Below are positions 13,335-25,936 of a stretch of 64,000 nt of DNA, piece by piece. The stretch is from Rhabditoides inermis (taxonomy: Eukaryota > Nematoda > Chromadorea > Rhabditida > Rhabditidae), in assembly GCA_963966185.1 (NCBI GenBank), contig CAWZYM010000146.1:97001-161000 (forward strand), in the 5' to 3' direction. The notes under the pieces are model-generated. The model saw only the letters and a program-made list of their open reading frames with translations. It did not search any database and had not been told where the DNA came from. How positions within the stretch are numbered: position 1 is the stretch's first letter; every line of letters begins with the position of its first letter. The position numbers were made by a program, and so were the translations under genes.

Positions 13335-16300
13335 CGCGTCACGTGCCCATCATCCGCGTGCGATGGCTACTGGAGTGCTGGGCGCCTGTCCAAGGGAAAT
13401 CTCTCCGATTCTGACTATAATTTCCCATTGGAAGATTGTGCCGGTTTGTACCTCATCATGCAGTAAGGTCCGAATTTTTCGTGCCTCTTCGTAATTGAGT
13501 AAGCTTGACGAAAAAAGGGTGGCGAGCGAAAGATTCTGACGCATCACACCACGCCGTTGTGATCTTATTGATTGCTGTTGTTATTGTTTTTCCCCATTGT
13601 TGTTTTGCGTGTTTTCGTTTATTGTTTGAAAAGTAAACTCCGGACAATAATGTGTTCAATTCATTTTGCCACACAAACAAAATGTACGATCGTCTAAAAT
13701 GTAAAATGTATCTAAAGTGTAAAATGTACGAAACACAACGGTCCATCTACGACGTTGCGAAAAAAAATACGATACGCACAACTTCTTACGGTTACCGACT
13801 GTTCGTCAACGCTTAGCGTAGCAAAAAAAAAACTCATTCCTGCGCTGAAGAAGTAAGTGTCCATCCATTCCTCTCCCATATCACTGTTTTGTTAGTATTT
13901 TACTTTGTTGTTTGTTTGCGTACATTTCCGTTAACATATTACTTTGTATTGCATTTTTCGACAAAAACTTATACAATAGCAGGGTGCCGTGTGGTGCGCG
14001 AACCACAAGATCGCTATATTGACGAGATAATTTGAAGTTGTATTGTTGATTATAAAAGTATGATAGGAAACGTATATTATGTTACTGTATTTGTTTCTAA
14101 ATAAAGTAATTCAGCGGGTCTTGTTCTGTCTCGAGGACAACGATCTGACCGTCGCCAATTCGCTGCGCCGAAAGTTCATCTCATAGGTACGTTTGTTTGT
14201 GTATATTTAGGCTGTTTAGTATAGTGTTATTGTTATGATTTTATTGTTTGTATCGCAAAAACGTTCAGGTGCCGACGATGAAGGTCGATTAGGTGCAGCC
14301 GTCCGCTGGAAGATTGCGAGGGGTTGGCCGCATCGACCGACCTGGAGAGCGGCAACACCGAGGTGTGCCGGCCGCCGGCGTCCTCCTGCAGAGACGCGCC
14401 GGACACATGAGCGACGACTTCTCGCAGGTATGCACAATGCAAACGAATCTTGTTGTGTTTCTCTTCTGCACCTCACTCTTGTCTCACCTCGTCTTTTCTT
14501 ATGATTTTTTTTTTGAATTTGGAATTTGCAATCCGATTTGCCCGCAAGTTGTCGTTGTACAAGATGTATTGAAACGTTATGTAATCATTCAAACGGACAC
14601 CATTTAGATCGTGAACTGTATCGGCAAGGAGCGCGCCAAGTGATATCTCCCAGGGATTCTTGTTCTACTACGGCAACGCGCTACGCCACAGGGTTAGTAT
14701 TCATTTAACAATTTTCTGAATATTATTTCTGTACATTTACTTTTTGGGACTAACGTGTTGATTGTAGGGGCCCGCGAACCTCGCTGCGAGTTCTCGGTGT
14801 TGGAAGATTATGAGCATCAGGCGCCCTTCGAACCCAAGCCCAACAATGACTGGATTACGTCGAATATCCCGGACAGTTCAAGGTATTTCGTTCATACTTG
14901 TATAAACTGTAACTCATCGTCATTGGCCCGTCCCGCGTGGTTTTTATGGTTATGTTGCTTTCAGGTGCTGGCCGAGTTCTAGAGTCGTCGCCACGAGCGC
15001 GGTATGATGCTACCGACGGATGACCATCTGGTAAAAATGAAGCTGCGCTCCCTCGACTTGCCCACCTCTTCGAGGAAGACTTCATGGATAGGTGAGAGCG
15101 TCGATTTCGTAGTGGTAATATCAGATTGTGATGTTGTGAATAACTCGATCTGAATTCCTACTGTTTAGGTGGGACTGTCTGCGCACGATGCTGTTGAAGA
15201 TACAAAATACAAGGTGGCTTTTGGAAGAGGACCAGAAGAAGACTGGTGGGTGAAAAGAGAGAGAGAGTGTGGGGGGAAGGAGATAGAAGAGGGAAAACGA
15301 GAGAATGGAGTGATACTTCTTTAGTATTTGACTTCTTTAGTATAGTGATACTTCTTCAGTATTTTAAGTGAGTGTATGATGTGATGGTTGTTGCAGACCA
15401 GCACACGCGCGACTCGACGACAGGACACTACTGTCTTGTTCAAGAATAGAAGCAATAATGATTTAAATTGGAATACTATCACCTGATTGAATACTATAAA
15501 GATATTTGTTTTTTTTTCATTATATGCTATTGCTTAGCAAAGTTCGCTTGTTTGAATCGATTATAATTGTTCAATAAAATTCAATTTCAAGTTGTGTTGT
15601 TTTTTGTTGTGATTCCAAAAGAAAATAACTCTACATTATCTATAATTTTATTAAATTCACATTTTCAATTAATTACGCACTTTATCGCTATATTCAATGC
15701 GTTAACGCCTTTTCTATGAACTACGCACTTTCTCGCACCTCAACGCATCGATTTGCGTTACATCCACCCCCACACATTTTCAATGCGTTAACGCAAAATC
15801 AGTGCGTTGATTGCGTTCACACTGCGTCAAAAAGTTACAGAGTAGTCTTGCAATACTCTCAAAAGAGTGACTCGCCCACCTTGCACTTGATCTTGTTCTT
15901 GGGCAGGCTGCACGCAATGGCACACACGTGGCCGCAGCCCAGCAGGCGCTCCACTGGCTGAACGGGGAACACGTCTCCCTCCCCCTCCCGCCTCCCCCTC
16001 TCTCTCCTCTCGCACCCACCACTTGGCACTCATACGTGCACTCCTGTCCGCACAGCTCCCCGCACGCATGTCCGCAGTTGAGCATCTGCGGACACGGGTG
16101 CGCGCACTCACAACGCTCCGAGCGCTTCTGAAAACAAATACATTCAAAGTACCACGTTAGATACCATGACAAATTATAAAGCTTCAGAATAGAGCGTCTG
16201 CTTTATGAATGGTAGTCGTTAGGTCAAAAAAGTACCGGTAAATACTACAAGCAACAGAAACCACCGACATTGCAGGGCACTCGCATCGTGTGACCGCACG

Positions 16301-19300
16301 GCAGGTGCTTGTCCGTCAACTGAAAAAGAATCAACCAATATACACAACATGTTTCAGCATATAGATAATTCTAGCACATCAAACTACCAGGTAATACAGA
16401 GGCAATAAAACTTGAAAAAACATTGGTATTTTCCATATACTATCATTAAAATGATGAATGAAGAGATCACTCACACTAAACACTCGCAGACGTTAGTTCA
16501 TGCAATATTTAACTAATATTAATTCCATAAATTTTTACCAGACGTCATCATTCACAAAACCTATTTCATGAACACTGACACTGTTTGCCCCATCAAATCA
16601 CAACCCACCTCCTCGCACACGACAGTGCACTCCTGTCCGCACTTCTTCGCACACTGGTGACCACACAACAGACGCTGCTCACAACGCTTCTGGCACGTCG
16701 CCTGGAAACATCACATCCATACTCCGCTCATTCAACGGATGAGCCAGCCAGACTCCGCCCCCTTTCGCCCCGCCCCTCACCTCTTCGATACACGAGCACG
16801 GCACGTTGGCCACGTGGCCACAGCGCAGCTCCGCGTTCACCATTGTCATGCAACGACCACAGTCCTGAAACACACGAGTACGGTAACTTCAAGGTATCGT
16901 AGTACCTAGTACTACCGTAACCCAGACCACCCACCGCGTAGCACTCCTTCGAGCATGGATGCTTGTACTTGTCGTTCGCGCACGTCTAAAAGAATGTCAT
17001 CAGATATCGTATCCCTTACATGATAATAACCTAAGTATCACGCATCACAAACAATATCACAGTGAAATTCATGCGGTAATGGGAAAGACGAAATACGAAA
17101 CAATACCACAGTTACGAACATTCTACTCTCCCTCCCCCCTCCGTACCTTCTGGCATGGTTCGTAGCATCGCTGGATTTCGTGGTCGTCGACCGGATGACA
17201 GCGGCGGGTGCACCTGCATACATCACACTTACAATACAATGCTCACAAACTCATTCTCCCATCCATGATCACAATGCGTACCATAAACAATGGAAACATT
17301 GGTCAAATTTCAAGTAACACCTAAACAATTGAGATCCCATGAATGTTTAACCGTTCATATTACGTTTCATTACGAGTTATTACCGACACCCTCCGTATGC
17401 AAGCAATTAAGTAAGCTATCTGAATCTAGACACCACTACCACTACACTGTTCACTCAACAACCAGAAATCACCATCATAAATGCGTTTCATCTTTATTCT
17501 CTATACCACTCGCACACGAAAACTGCAATGATCACGATCGTGAGTGATGCCACACCCACACACTTATTCTACCACTCTTATTCGTGCAAATGACATCAGA
17601 TATCAACCCATATAATACCACTACACCACACCTCCCTTCTCCCTTCATATTGCCTCGTCGACCCGACCCACCTGTGCTCGCAGGATGGCATCTTCGCATC
17701 GCACGGCTGGTCGCAGCCGCCATCCGGACACAGACGACGGAAGTCGCACGGGTACTGGATCTTCTGCAACACGACACAGACGAGTGAGAAGCTATTAGGA
17801 AAACTCATACATCACTTTTCAATTCTAAAAAGCGAAACGGTGAATATACGTTGCACCATACACTCATCAAACCCCAATATCATTCGTGTCGATTCTCAAT
17901 CGCGACACACGAAACCACAACGACACTTGACCCGGCAATCACATCGCAGCTTGTCTCACTCTCCCCCTCCCCTTCCCTCTCTCTCCCCTCCCATCTCTCC
18001 TCGCTCTTCCTCACCTGTAGCTTGCCGTGCTGTCGGCACTTGACGGGCAGCGCCCAGTCCACCGCGCCAGCGTTGTTCATCGACGTCCTGCAACACAACG
18101 CAATACAGTAACCTACAGACGTACCGTACGCCAGCACACTCCTCACAAAAACAAGGGCCCGTACTGTCCAGGCCCAGTACTGAATTACCAAAGTGCTTAC
18201 AGTAAATCACATCATGTACAGTACCTTATATCCCTCCACAGCCAGCTCTTCTCTGCGAGGTAGTTCATGTTGCCCAGCACGTACAGTCCGTGCTTGGCGC
18301 GAGTCCACGCTACGCAGATACGGTTCTTCGTCTGAAACAATGACAATTGTCATTTGTTACAACGCTGCCTATTCCGTCTTTGTAACTTATCATACAATAC
18401 TACGAGTTCAGTCATTGCCGGTGCCAGATCAGTATAAGACAACATGAATATCATCTAGAAAAGTCGACAAATCTCACCGCGAGGAATCCGACATTCGGCG
18501 GTCCTCCGTACGGATCGTGCGAGCGCACCAAAGACAGGATGATGATGTCGTTCTCCTGAACAGAAAACAGTTACAGTCTAACTAAATTAACCCTGAATAC
18601 AATATCATTTCATGTCCGGATTGAAATTTCAAACTACAGTACCCCTTCCCCCACGCACGCACCTTTCCCTGGAACCCGTCGACTGTCTCGACTGCGAGTA
18701 TGGGAGTGAGGTTGTCGGTGGACAGCCCGAATCTCTCGGCTGACGCCTTCCGCATCGCAGCCGTCTGTGCAGAATACGTGGTGATGATCGTGATCTGGAA
18801 TGAATAAAATGAATAGATTAGATCCCGTCTTCGGCTCCGAACACCAGTCTTAATCTCTTATAATTTGAAAACTACACTCTTATTAAAGATCACAAGTGAC
18901 GCAAACGTTTTTTTCATACCTGCTTGGTGGAGTAGTGATTCTGTTGGCGGAGGTACGTGCACAGAGCCATCGCCTGCTCAATCTCAGCGTCGCACCTGCA
19001 ACATGAGCAATATCATGGAACATAGCATAGCCACGTCATATCCACCATCCCAACGCCGTACACATCCGTTGATTACTGTCTGCTGCTGTGCTGTACTCAC
19101 TGATGGCTGGCTCCGTTGACGCTCGTCTCCTTCTCGTCGTGCGCCCAGAAGAACAGGTTCGCCCCCAGACCACCCACAGAGGGATACTCGCCCACAGTGG
19201 CCGCATCCAGCAGACTGCAAACAGTGCATACTACTACTGGACTGTCACTTGTCATTTAGCAGATTGCAGTCATTATAGTTATAGTGACGAGAGATTACCA

Positions 19301-22097
19301 CTACTAAAACATCAATCACATGATGAAACTAGACCATTTTTAGCACATGACATGAGTGAATTTACTGTAATGTACACGAACACCACTATCCCTATCCCCC
19401 CACTGACTTGCTGTAGAAGTGTGGTCGGACGACCGTGCTCGTGAGTGCGGGCAGCATCCTGTGCTGGAGGCGCAGCTGAGAGTACGGGTGGCCGTGGCGG
19501 ATCAGCCTGCAACACCACACTATTAACCAATGCAAAGAGTGTAGGAGTGTAGGGTGCAACAACATGAAGTAACTTGACCAGTTAATGTAAATGTTCCACT
19601 TTCTGTCCTCGACCAGCAAACTAGGTGGCATTTCTCATCTATACGAATCTTCCCTACTATCTATCCCACATCAATACCCTTCTCTCTCTCTCTCCCATCC
19701 CTCTCACCTCTCGAACAGCGACGTCTCCAGTCCGTACGTCACGCCCAGCTCGAACACGGCTGCAAGCACAACATTCACAAACAGTTAGCAATGCATTATT
19801 TCACATCGGAATTACTGCTCTCACCTTATGATGTCTAATGAACAGAGGACAAAACGTTTATGGTAGAGATTTGAATTTTAAATCACAAAGGCGCTTGAAA
19901 AATACTACTCACGCAGAAACTAGAAGCGAGTAACTTCTCGCCATCACCACCAATACCATCAGACACTCACTGGGCTTTGGCTTGAGCTGCTCGTGGTCTC
20001 CGATGAAGATGGCGTGTTGGATGGAGGGCAGCAGAGCGGCCTGGATGTGTGCCTCCAGCACCTCGGCCGCCTGCCAACAACCGCATATTCCACTCCCGAT
20101 ACACTCCGTTCCTCATATCCATACAATTCAACAGGCTTCCCTCACCATACAATTACAAAACACTATAAGTACACCACACGAGCTCCGCCCCCCTCGCCCC
20201 GCCCCCTCACCTCCTCGACAATCAGGGTGACGCATCCGATCTTCTCCATCAGCTCGCGCGACTTGGCAGCTCCCGTCGTCGTCGCTCCAATGATCTGCAA
20301 GACTTTTTGAGCAAAAAGATCGTTGTAACAAATCTCAACGTGTTTCATATTGCTATCCAACTCTAAACGCCTCTATTTCACAAACACGTGGAACATATCT
20401 CTCAGGGAGTCTTTTTTCACACACGTGTCTAACAGAGAAAACAATTATACAACTCTACAGTACCCCCCTCCCGCACTCACCAGCGCACTCTTCATCACCT
20501 CTGCGTCCTTCTCCATCGTGTGTTTCTTGACGGCCGCACAGCATCGAGAGTATGCCTCGATCAGAGACGGGATCTGCGAGCGGATCGAGCGCACCTCAAA
20601 GTGCATTTCATCAGATAATAAATTATGTTATTAGCTATATTTTGCAATTGTGATGTTATGTATAAATGTAATACTAAGTATTATATAAGACGTTCTACCA
20701 ATCCCACCAGTTGCATTCTCCAGAAGGCGAACAGCTTCCATCGCAGCAGTCGGGTGAGGCCCATGATGTTGCGAACCTCGCTAGCCTCCCGAGCAGTCAT
20801 CGGCGCTGTCTGCAAGAGAAATCATCTATATTTATCCCTTTCTCTTTTCCTCTCTCTCTCTCTCCACCCACCCTCAAAATCTGGTCCTCAATCTCGCGCA
20901 GGTCGTTCACTATCCGATCGTCAACAGTTCCCTGCAATGAGTGAAAATTCATTTACTTTTTATTCAAAAGACATCGTTTACGAATAGTAAGTTGAATTCA
21001 CTTGTTAAAAATAAGATCAAACCGCGCAGGAATTGTCAATCGTTCCCAAACCGTCACACGAAACATAAACTCTCCAACTCAAATCTCAGTGGCTACCCTC
21101 CCCTCGCACCTCCTTCTTGCTGAACTGTGCCTCGGCGAGCTTCTTCTTGTCCTCTCCGAACAGCACCACCTGCCTCTCGTACTTCATGTTGCCGTTCTGC
21201 AGATCCCAGTCGCGGTCGACCTGCGAGCCAATGTAGTCAATGTACTGAATGCATGAATGGCCGAGCCTACCTCGTACAGTCCCTCCATGTCTCCACTGCC
21301 CCCTCCAGTCTGTTCACCATTCTCCCCCGCCACACCAGACGACATCTGCAAGTTATTAGTATAAACAATATTCCATAATAATACGTTTCATGCAACTCTA
21401 AAATACGTATCATGCAACAAAACTGTAATGAGAGTTCTGACTTCCGATCGTTTCATCCAAATCCCAATATCGCACAGAAACAAACATGAACCCGAACAAA
21501 CTGTTCTAGTTTGGACTTGAAGGAACAGTGGCGTATATCAGAACCGTGTGGTAATGAAAATTTCAAATTCGCACGAGATCACCACGCACCGAGGTGCATG
21601 TATGTTTCAGGCCAAGTTGCAAACAGGAATCGAACCCGTGGCTGCGAGAATGATAGCCCACAGTCTTGTCCACTGCGCCACGCAGCTCGTTGGGTCATCA
21701 CGCGCAAAGACCGCTGCCCTTCCCGATAACTTACTTCTTTGCGAAAGCGATCACAATATCGATCGGCCCCGCGAAAATGGGGCTTCCCGCCAAAACACAC
21801 ATTTGAACGCATATTTTCGTGTGGTAACGGGACGGTCTGTGGTAATTGGTGTGGTAACGCGGTAACAGCTTTAAACCGTTATTTTTTCGTTTGTTTTGCA
21901 TTCCAATGGGTCAAGTTATGATCCAAAATCGAAAATAATGCGCCACTGTTCCTTAACAACACTTTCAAAAACACACACACACATACCTGCATGTTGCTGA
22001 ACAGCTTCTGGAGCATCTCGTCAGTGAGCTGCTGCTGGAACGGAATCATTCATCACATGCCTCCAGGTCTTTCGTACTCTCTTAATCTCTCCTCTCT

Positions 22098-22136
<39 letters not shown>

Positions 22137-25100
22137 TCTTCCTCCTCCGGGGGCATCTCTGCCGCACTCTCGTACCCTCTGTTGCGGGCCTGTCGCAGTG
22201 CCACATCCGCATTCCGCTTCTCCACCTATCATAATCATAACCTTTCAAATACGTTCCACTCAGTACACAAACAAGTCAATATGAATACAATAACAATTAT
22301 CATGAAACTTTTCCAATCCATTCCTATCAGAAATAATACGCCAATCGGACCCCAGGCGCACCTTTCTGTCCTCGAAGTCGCTGTCGCTGTCGTCTGCCCC
22401 TGCTGCCGTCTGCCCTCCCTTGCCCATCTTCTTGCCTCCACTCCTGCCCTGCCCGAGCTCCTTCTCACGACCGTACTGCTTCTCCAGCAGCCAGCACGCC
22501 AGAGCCTCGTCGTTCTGACACACACACACACATGTGTACCGTCTCTCTCCCTCCCTCCCTTCCTCCCACACAACTCACCGACAGCGGCTGTCCGCGCGAG
22601 TCCTCATTCTGCCAGCGGAACGTCGACAGCTAAAAGCCAACCATACCGTACCAACATACCGTAACCATCCAGTCTACAGTATCCTACCGTACCTGGTCTG
22701 CGTGTGGCTGTGTTATGGCGCGGGTCATACAGTTGTAGTTGAGCACGCGAGACGACGAGACGCGCAGAGAGACGGCGGCAGCTTCAAAAAAATATGATAA
22801 ACAATGCAGTACACCTCCTGGTCCTGGATGAATATGTCATTTCAAGTACAAACCATCGACAATATGCAACACTCATCACGTATAACACAACACTACTGTA
22901 TTCAGCAATTCCGAACTTGAAAACACAAACACAATAAAATCCCAAATACAAATACAGAAATGTACAACATACTAAACAATGTTTTTGATCATCTTCTTCT
23001 TTCATGTATACCTGTTGGTTCGAACACACGACGCAAAATACAAACCACCAACAATACGCAACATTCATCACGTATAACACAACACTATATTTTCAGCAAT
23101 TTTGAACTTGAATACACGAAAAATTCCAAATCTCACTGTTCCGGAAACCCCTTACGCAAACCAAATTACACACGCTCCTCTCCTAATTGACAAAAACATA
23201 TGCCACAACGAGCAAACGCAAGGCTAGTGCCAGCACAACTACCCGCCTGCTCATCCCCCCGCCCGCCCCGTCTCATCACTCACTGAGCAGCTCGTCCTCC
23301 GCACTCCTCATCTCTCCGTACACGCGGTCGTTCCTCTGCAGCTGCACACTGATCTTCTCCCGCCAGTCCTCCATCACATCCGAACGCATGCAGCGCTCCC
23401 TGAAAAAGCAAAAGTGACTGACGAAAACAACATCACAACATAATATGAGATGAGATAAAGATGTGCAGGTACTTCTTGAGGTACTCGCTCTCGCTCCTGC
23501 TGCCCAGCCGGACTGCCACCGGACCATCGTGCTGGATCTTCCCCGCCGCACGCTCCACAGTAGCCATCTTCACCAGCTGCAAGCAAAAACATACTTAAAC
23601 CATAACTAAAATGTTAACAAAGACACCATCATTTCTCTTATTAACAGCAGAAAGTACCAAATACAATAAACGTCTGAAACCTACAATCCTTGTACACGGT
23701 CCACTCTAACACATATTGTTCTACATCAATGCGTGATGTAAATACGTGGCATACGACGTACCTTCTCCATGAACTGGTCGAGTGCCTGGTTGGTGTAGCA
23801 TACGAGGAGGATGGGCCGCGTGTGCCGCCACCGCAGCCGGTTCGCCAGCATCACTCGCACGATCTCCACACCGATGAACGTCTTGCCTGCAAAGCGACAA
23901 CATCCCTCACACTTGGACAGCTCATGTTTCACTTCTACAACATGTCGCTTCTCATTCTGGGCGCAAGCAATTTAGAAGCACTTTGCTCAATAACAAACAA
24001 CACAAGGATCGCTAAACCGTTACACCAATCACCAATCTGGCACGATAACGATAATAAATTGTTGTCATGTGCTTTTGTGCCTGTCTGATCCATCTACATG
24101 CTACGCTTCATCTCGCAATTTTCACAATAGAGTACACCCCTCCCCTACCTGTGCCGGGCGGTCCCTGGATGAGTGCCAACTCCTGGGTGAGCGCGTCGCA
24201 CAGCGCCACCCGCTGCGCCTCGTCCAGACCGTCGTTCCTCAAAACACATCGATTTTATTTCCCTCGATTTGATTTATAGGAAGTTATATAGTGAGACCGT
24301 CGTTCTTGTCGGTTATTCTTCATCAAAGGGACTCGTTCAATCATTATGGTATGCTATCATTCATTAGATATGTCCAGTAGACGAAACGGATAGGTCATGT
24401 GTTCCGTGTGGAAATAACACGAATCCATGGGCCTTACAGTGTTAATTGAACGAGAGAAGAAGAAACGAGAAAAATAAGTGACGATATCTCACGTGTACTC
24501 GCTGAGTAGCCGGTCCACCGGGTACTCCTTCTCGCCAATCTGAATCTGCTTCAGCTCTGTAATGATACAATCAGCCTTACCGTATACATCCACTCTACAC
24601 CCCTTCCCCTCCTAGCACTCACTGTCAGGCATGGGTGGCGGTATCCACACGTGGTCCGTGAGCTGGCTGACCGACAGCTCCCTCTCCCTCTCTCTGTCCG
24701 CGCGCAGTTCCGCGTCCTCCCGCGCCCAGTCAGGCATCAGCGAGTCGCCCGCGCCAACCAGCGACTCCTCAGAACTGCACACACAAAGGAACAATATCAT
24801 CAAACTTATAGACTCTGCAAGACTACATAACAAAGAAAAATGAACTGAATAAACGAAAGGAGATCATAATTCGATTACCTCACAGACGCCAGTCATAACT
24901 AACCCTTTCTACGAAACATATTTTCAGTGAGTCCTTCGTGATTCACAAATCACAACCCACCCACCTTCCGGTGATGTCGTCCATGCCGAACGGCGCCTTC
25001 CTACCGGGAGTGGCCGACGGGGGACGGCGACGCTGCTTCTGCTGAAAGGCGGGAGGTAAACAACAACAACAAACATGTAAACAAGTGTACAGGCACCTTT

Positions 25101-25901
25101 TCCGCCATCATCCGCCTGTGTTGGTCGAGTGCGCGACGGCGACGCTCCTCGTAGTACTCCTGCAACACAACACATACCTAGGCAACTTTTCCAATTGAAA
25201 AAAAACGAATTACAGTTTAATACTGTTCATATAGTTGATTACAACTAAACATACACTTTCTACGTTTCATAGCATCACTCAGACATTGAATGCGAATATT
25301 TTGCAATACTGGTACGAGACATCGAAAACAATTCTCTTTTGCACCCTGCCTCCCCCCACTGACCGTCAGCTTCTCCCTCTCCATCTTCTCCTCCCCACTC
25401 TCCTCCACTCGCATGTAGCGGGGACGACGCACGTTCGTCTCACTCTTCACCACATATCTCTCGAACGGAACAGGACGGAAGCGCGAGTACTTCTGAAAAA
25501 CGAAACATATGTTTCACGTAAAGGGTAACCTGTACAGCGATCGTAATCATTAATGAATTCCCACATCTAGTTAGAATAGCCAAAATATTTCTCAGGGATC
25601 AACTTTCCACAGTCTTCGCTCTCCACTATATCTTCTCCGCAACGCACCTGCAGCACGGTGAGTACGGGTTCGTATGCCTCCAGGTAGCTGGTGGGTTCTG
25701 CCATGTCGTATGGGGTGTGGAGGAGGAGTCCGCCGCCGTCGGCCTCCCCCCGGGGAGAGTCGTCCATGAAAGCCACACCCAGCTGGCCCTGCTGCAGCTG
25801 AAAGGGAGAGGGGGAGGGTGCATTACAATCACATTACCATTATGCCCACACTATACGTTTCCGAAACTGAAAAATAGAGAGGATAGGTTATATAGCTATT
25901 C

Positions 25902-25936
<35 letters not shown>

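Larger units (their letters stand above)
12602..15842. mobile_element. 3.2-kb terminal-inverted-repeat element flanked by TA, inserted in a helicase-gene intron
   Basis: Left end CTCTGGTAATTAATGACGCA; right end, reverse-complemented, CTCTGTAACTTTTTGACGCA. Both ends are bordered by TA (12600-12601 and 15843-15844), as expected of TA-targeting DNA transposons. Both subterminal regions are full of TGCGTT/AACGCA motifs, including a duplicated ~99-bp unit on the left (12627-12828). I found no transposase; the interior holds a CT satellite and an intron-bearing gene relic. The superfamily is not established. Confidence 0.65.
11204..17766 (-). other. NF-X1-type zinc-finger array of the ZNFX1-like gene
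   Basis: About fourteen small exons each encode one or two Cys/His modules. Examples: CDFRRLCPDGGCDQPCDAKM (17750), CEQRLLCGHQCAKKCGQEC (16690), CPQMLNCGHACGELCGQEC (16090), CKETLACGHMCKQQCGQC (12270), CDEPCEKRLRCGHACLGVC (11280). The C-x-H-x-C spacing is the NF-X1 finger pattern. The array is interrupted in the genome, not in the protein, by the 3.2-kb element at 12602-15842, which sits in an intron between the finger ending at about 15877 and the next exon at about 12413. Confidence 0.85.
18226..24265 (-). other. Helicase core block of the ZNFX1-like gene
   Basis: Walker A is split by an intron: one exon ends GPPGTG at about 24151 and the next begins KTFIGVEIVRVML at about 23886. The following stretch ILLVCYTNQALDQFMEK matches motif Ia. 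Motif II (VEE|AAEVLEAHIQAALL) is also split by an intron near 20211/20072 and continues into IFIGDHEQLKPKP (motif III region). Motifs IV-VI are ITIITTYSAQ, VETVDGFQGKENDIIILSL and NRICVAWTRAKHGLYVLGNM. All catalytic signatures are present, so the enzyme should be active if correctly spliced. Confidence 0.88.

Noticed and set aside
14266..15449. Firm naming of the relic as the histone chaperone NASP
   Set aside because: Only short, frame-shifted fragments are suggestive; not enough to name it beyond a tentative note.
12600..15844. Maverick/Polinton or virus-derived element
   Set aside because: No polymerase, integrase or capsid-like frame inside and far too short.
21616..21700. Candidate tRNA gene
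   Set aside because: A- and B-box motifs are present but acceptor and anticodon stems do not pair convincingly, and it is enclosed in a TIR element; treated as tRNA-like.
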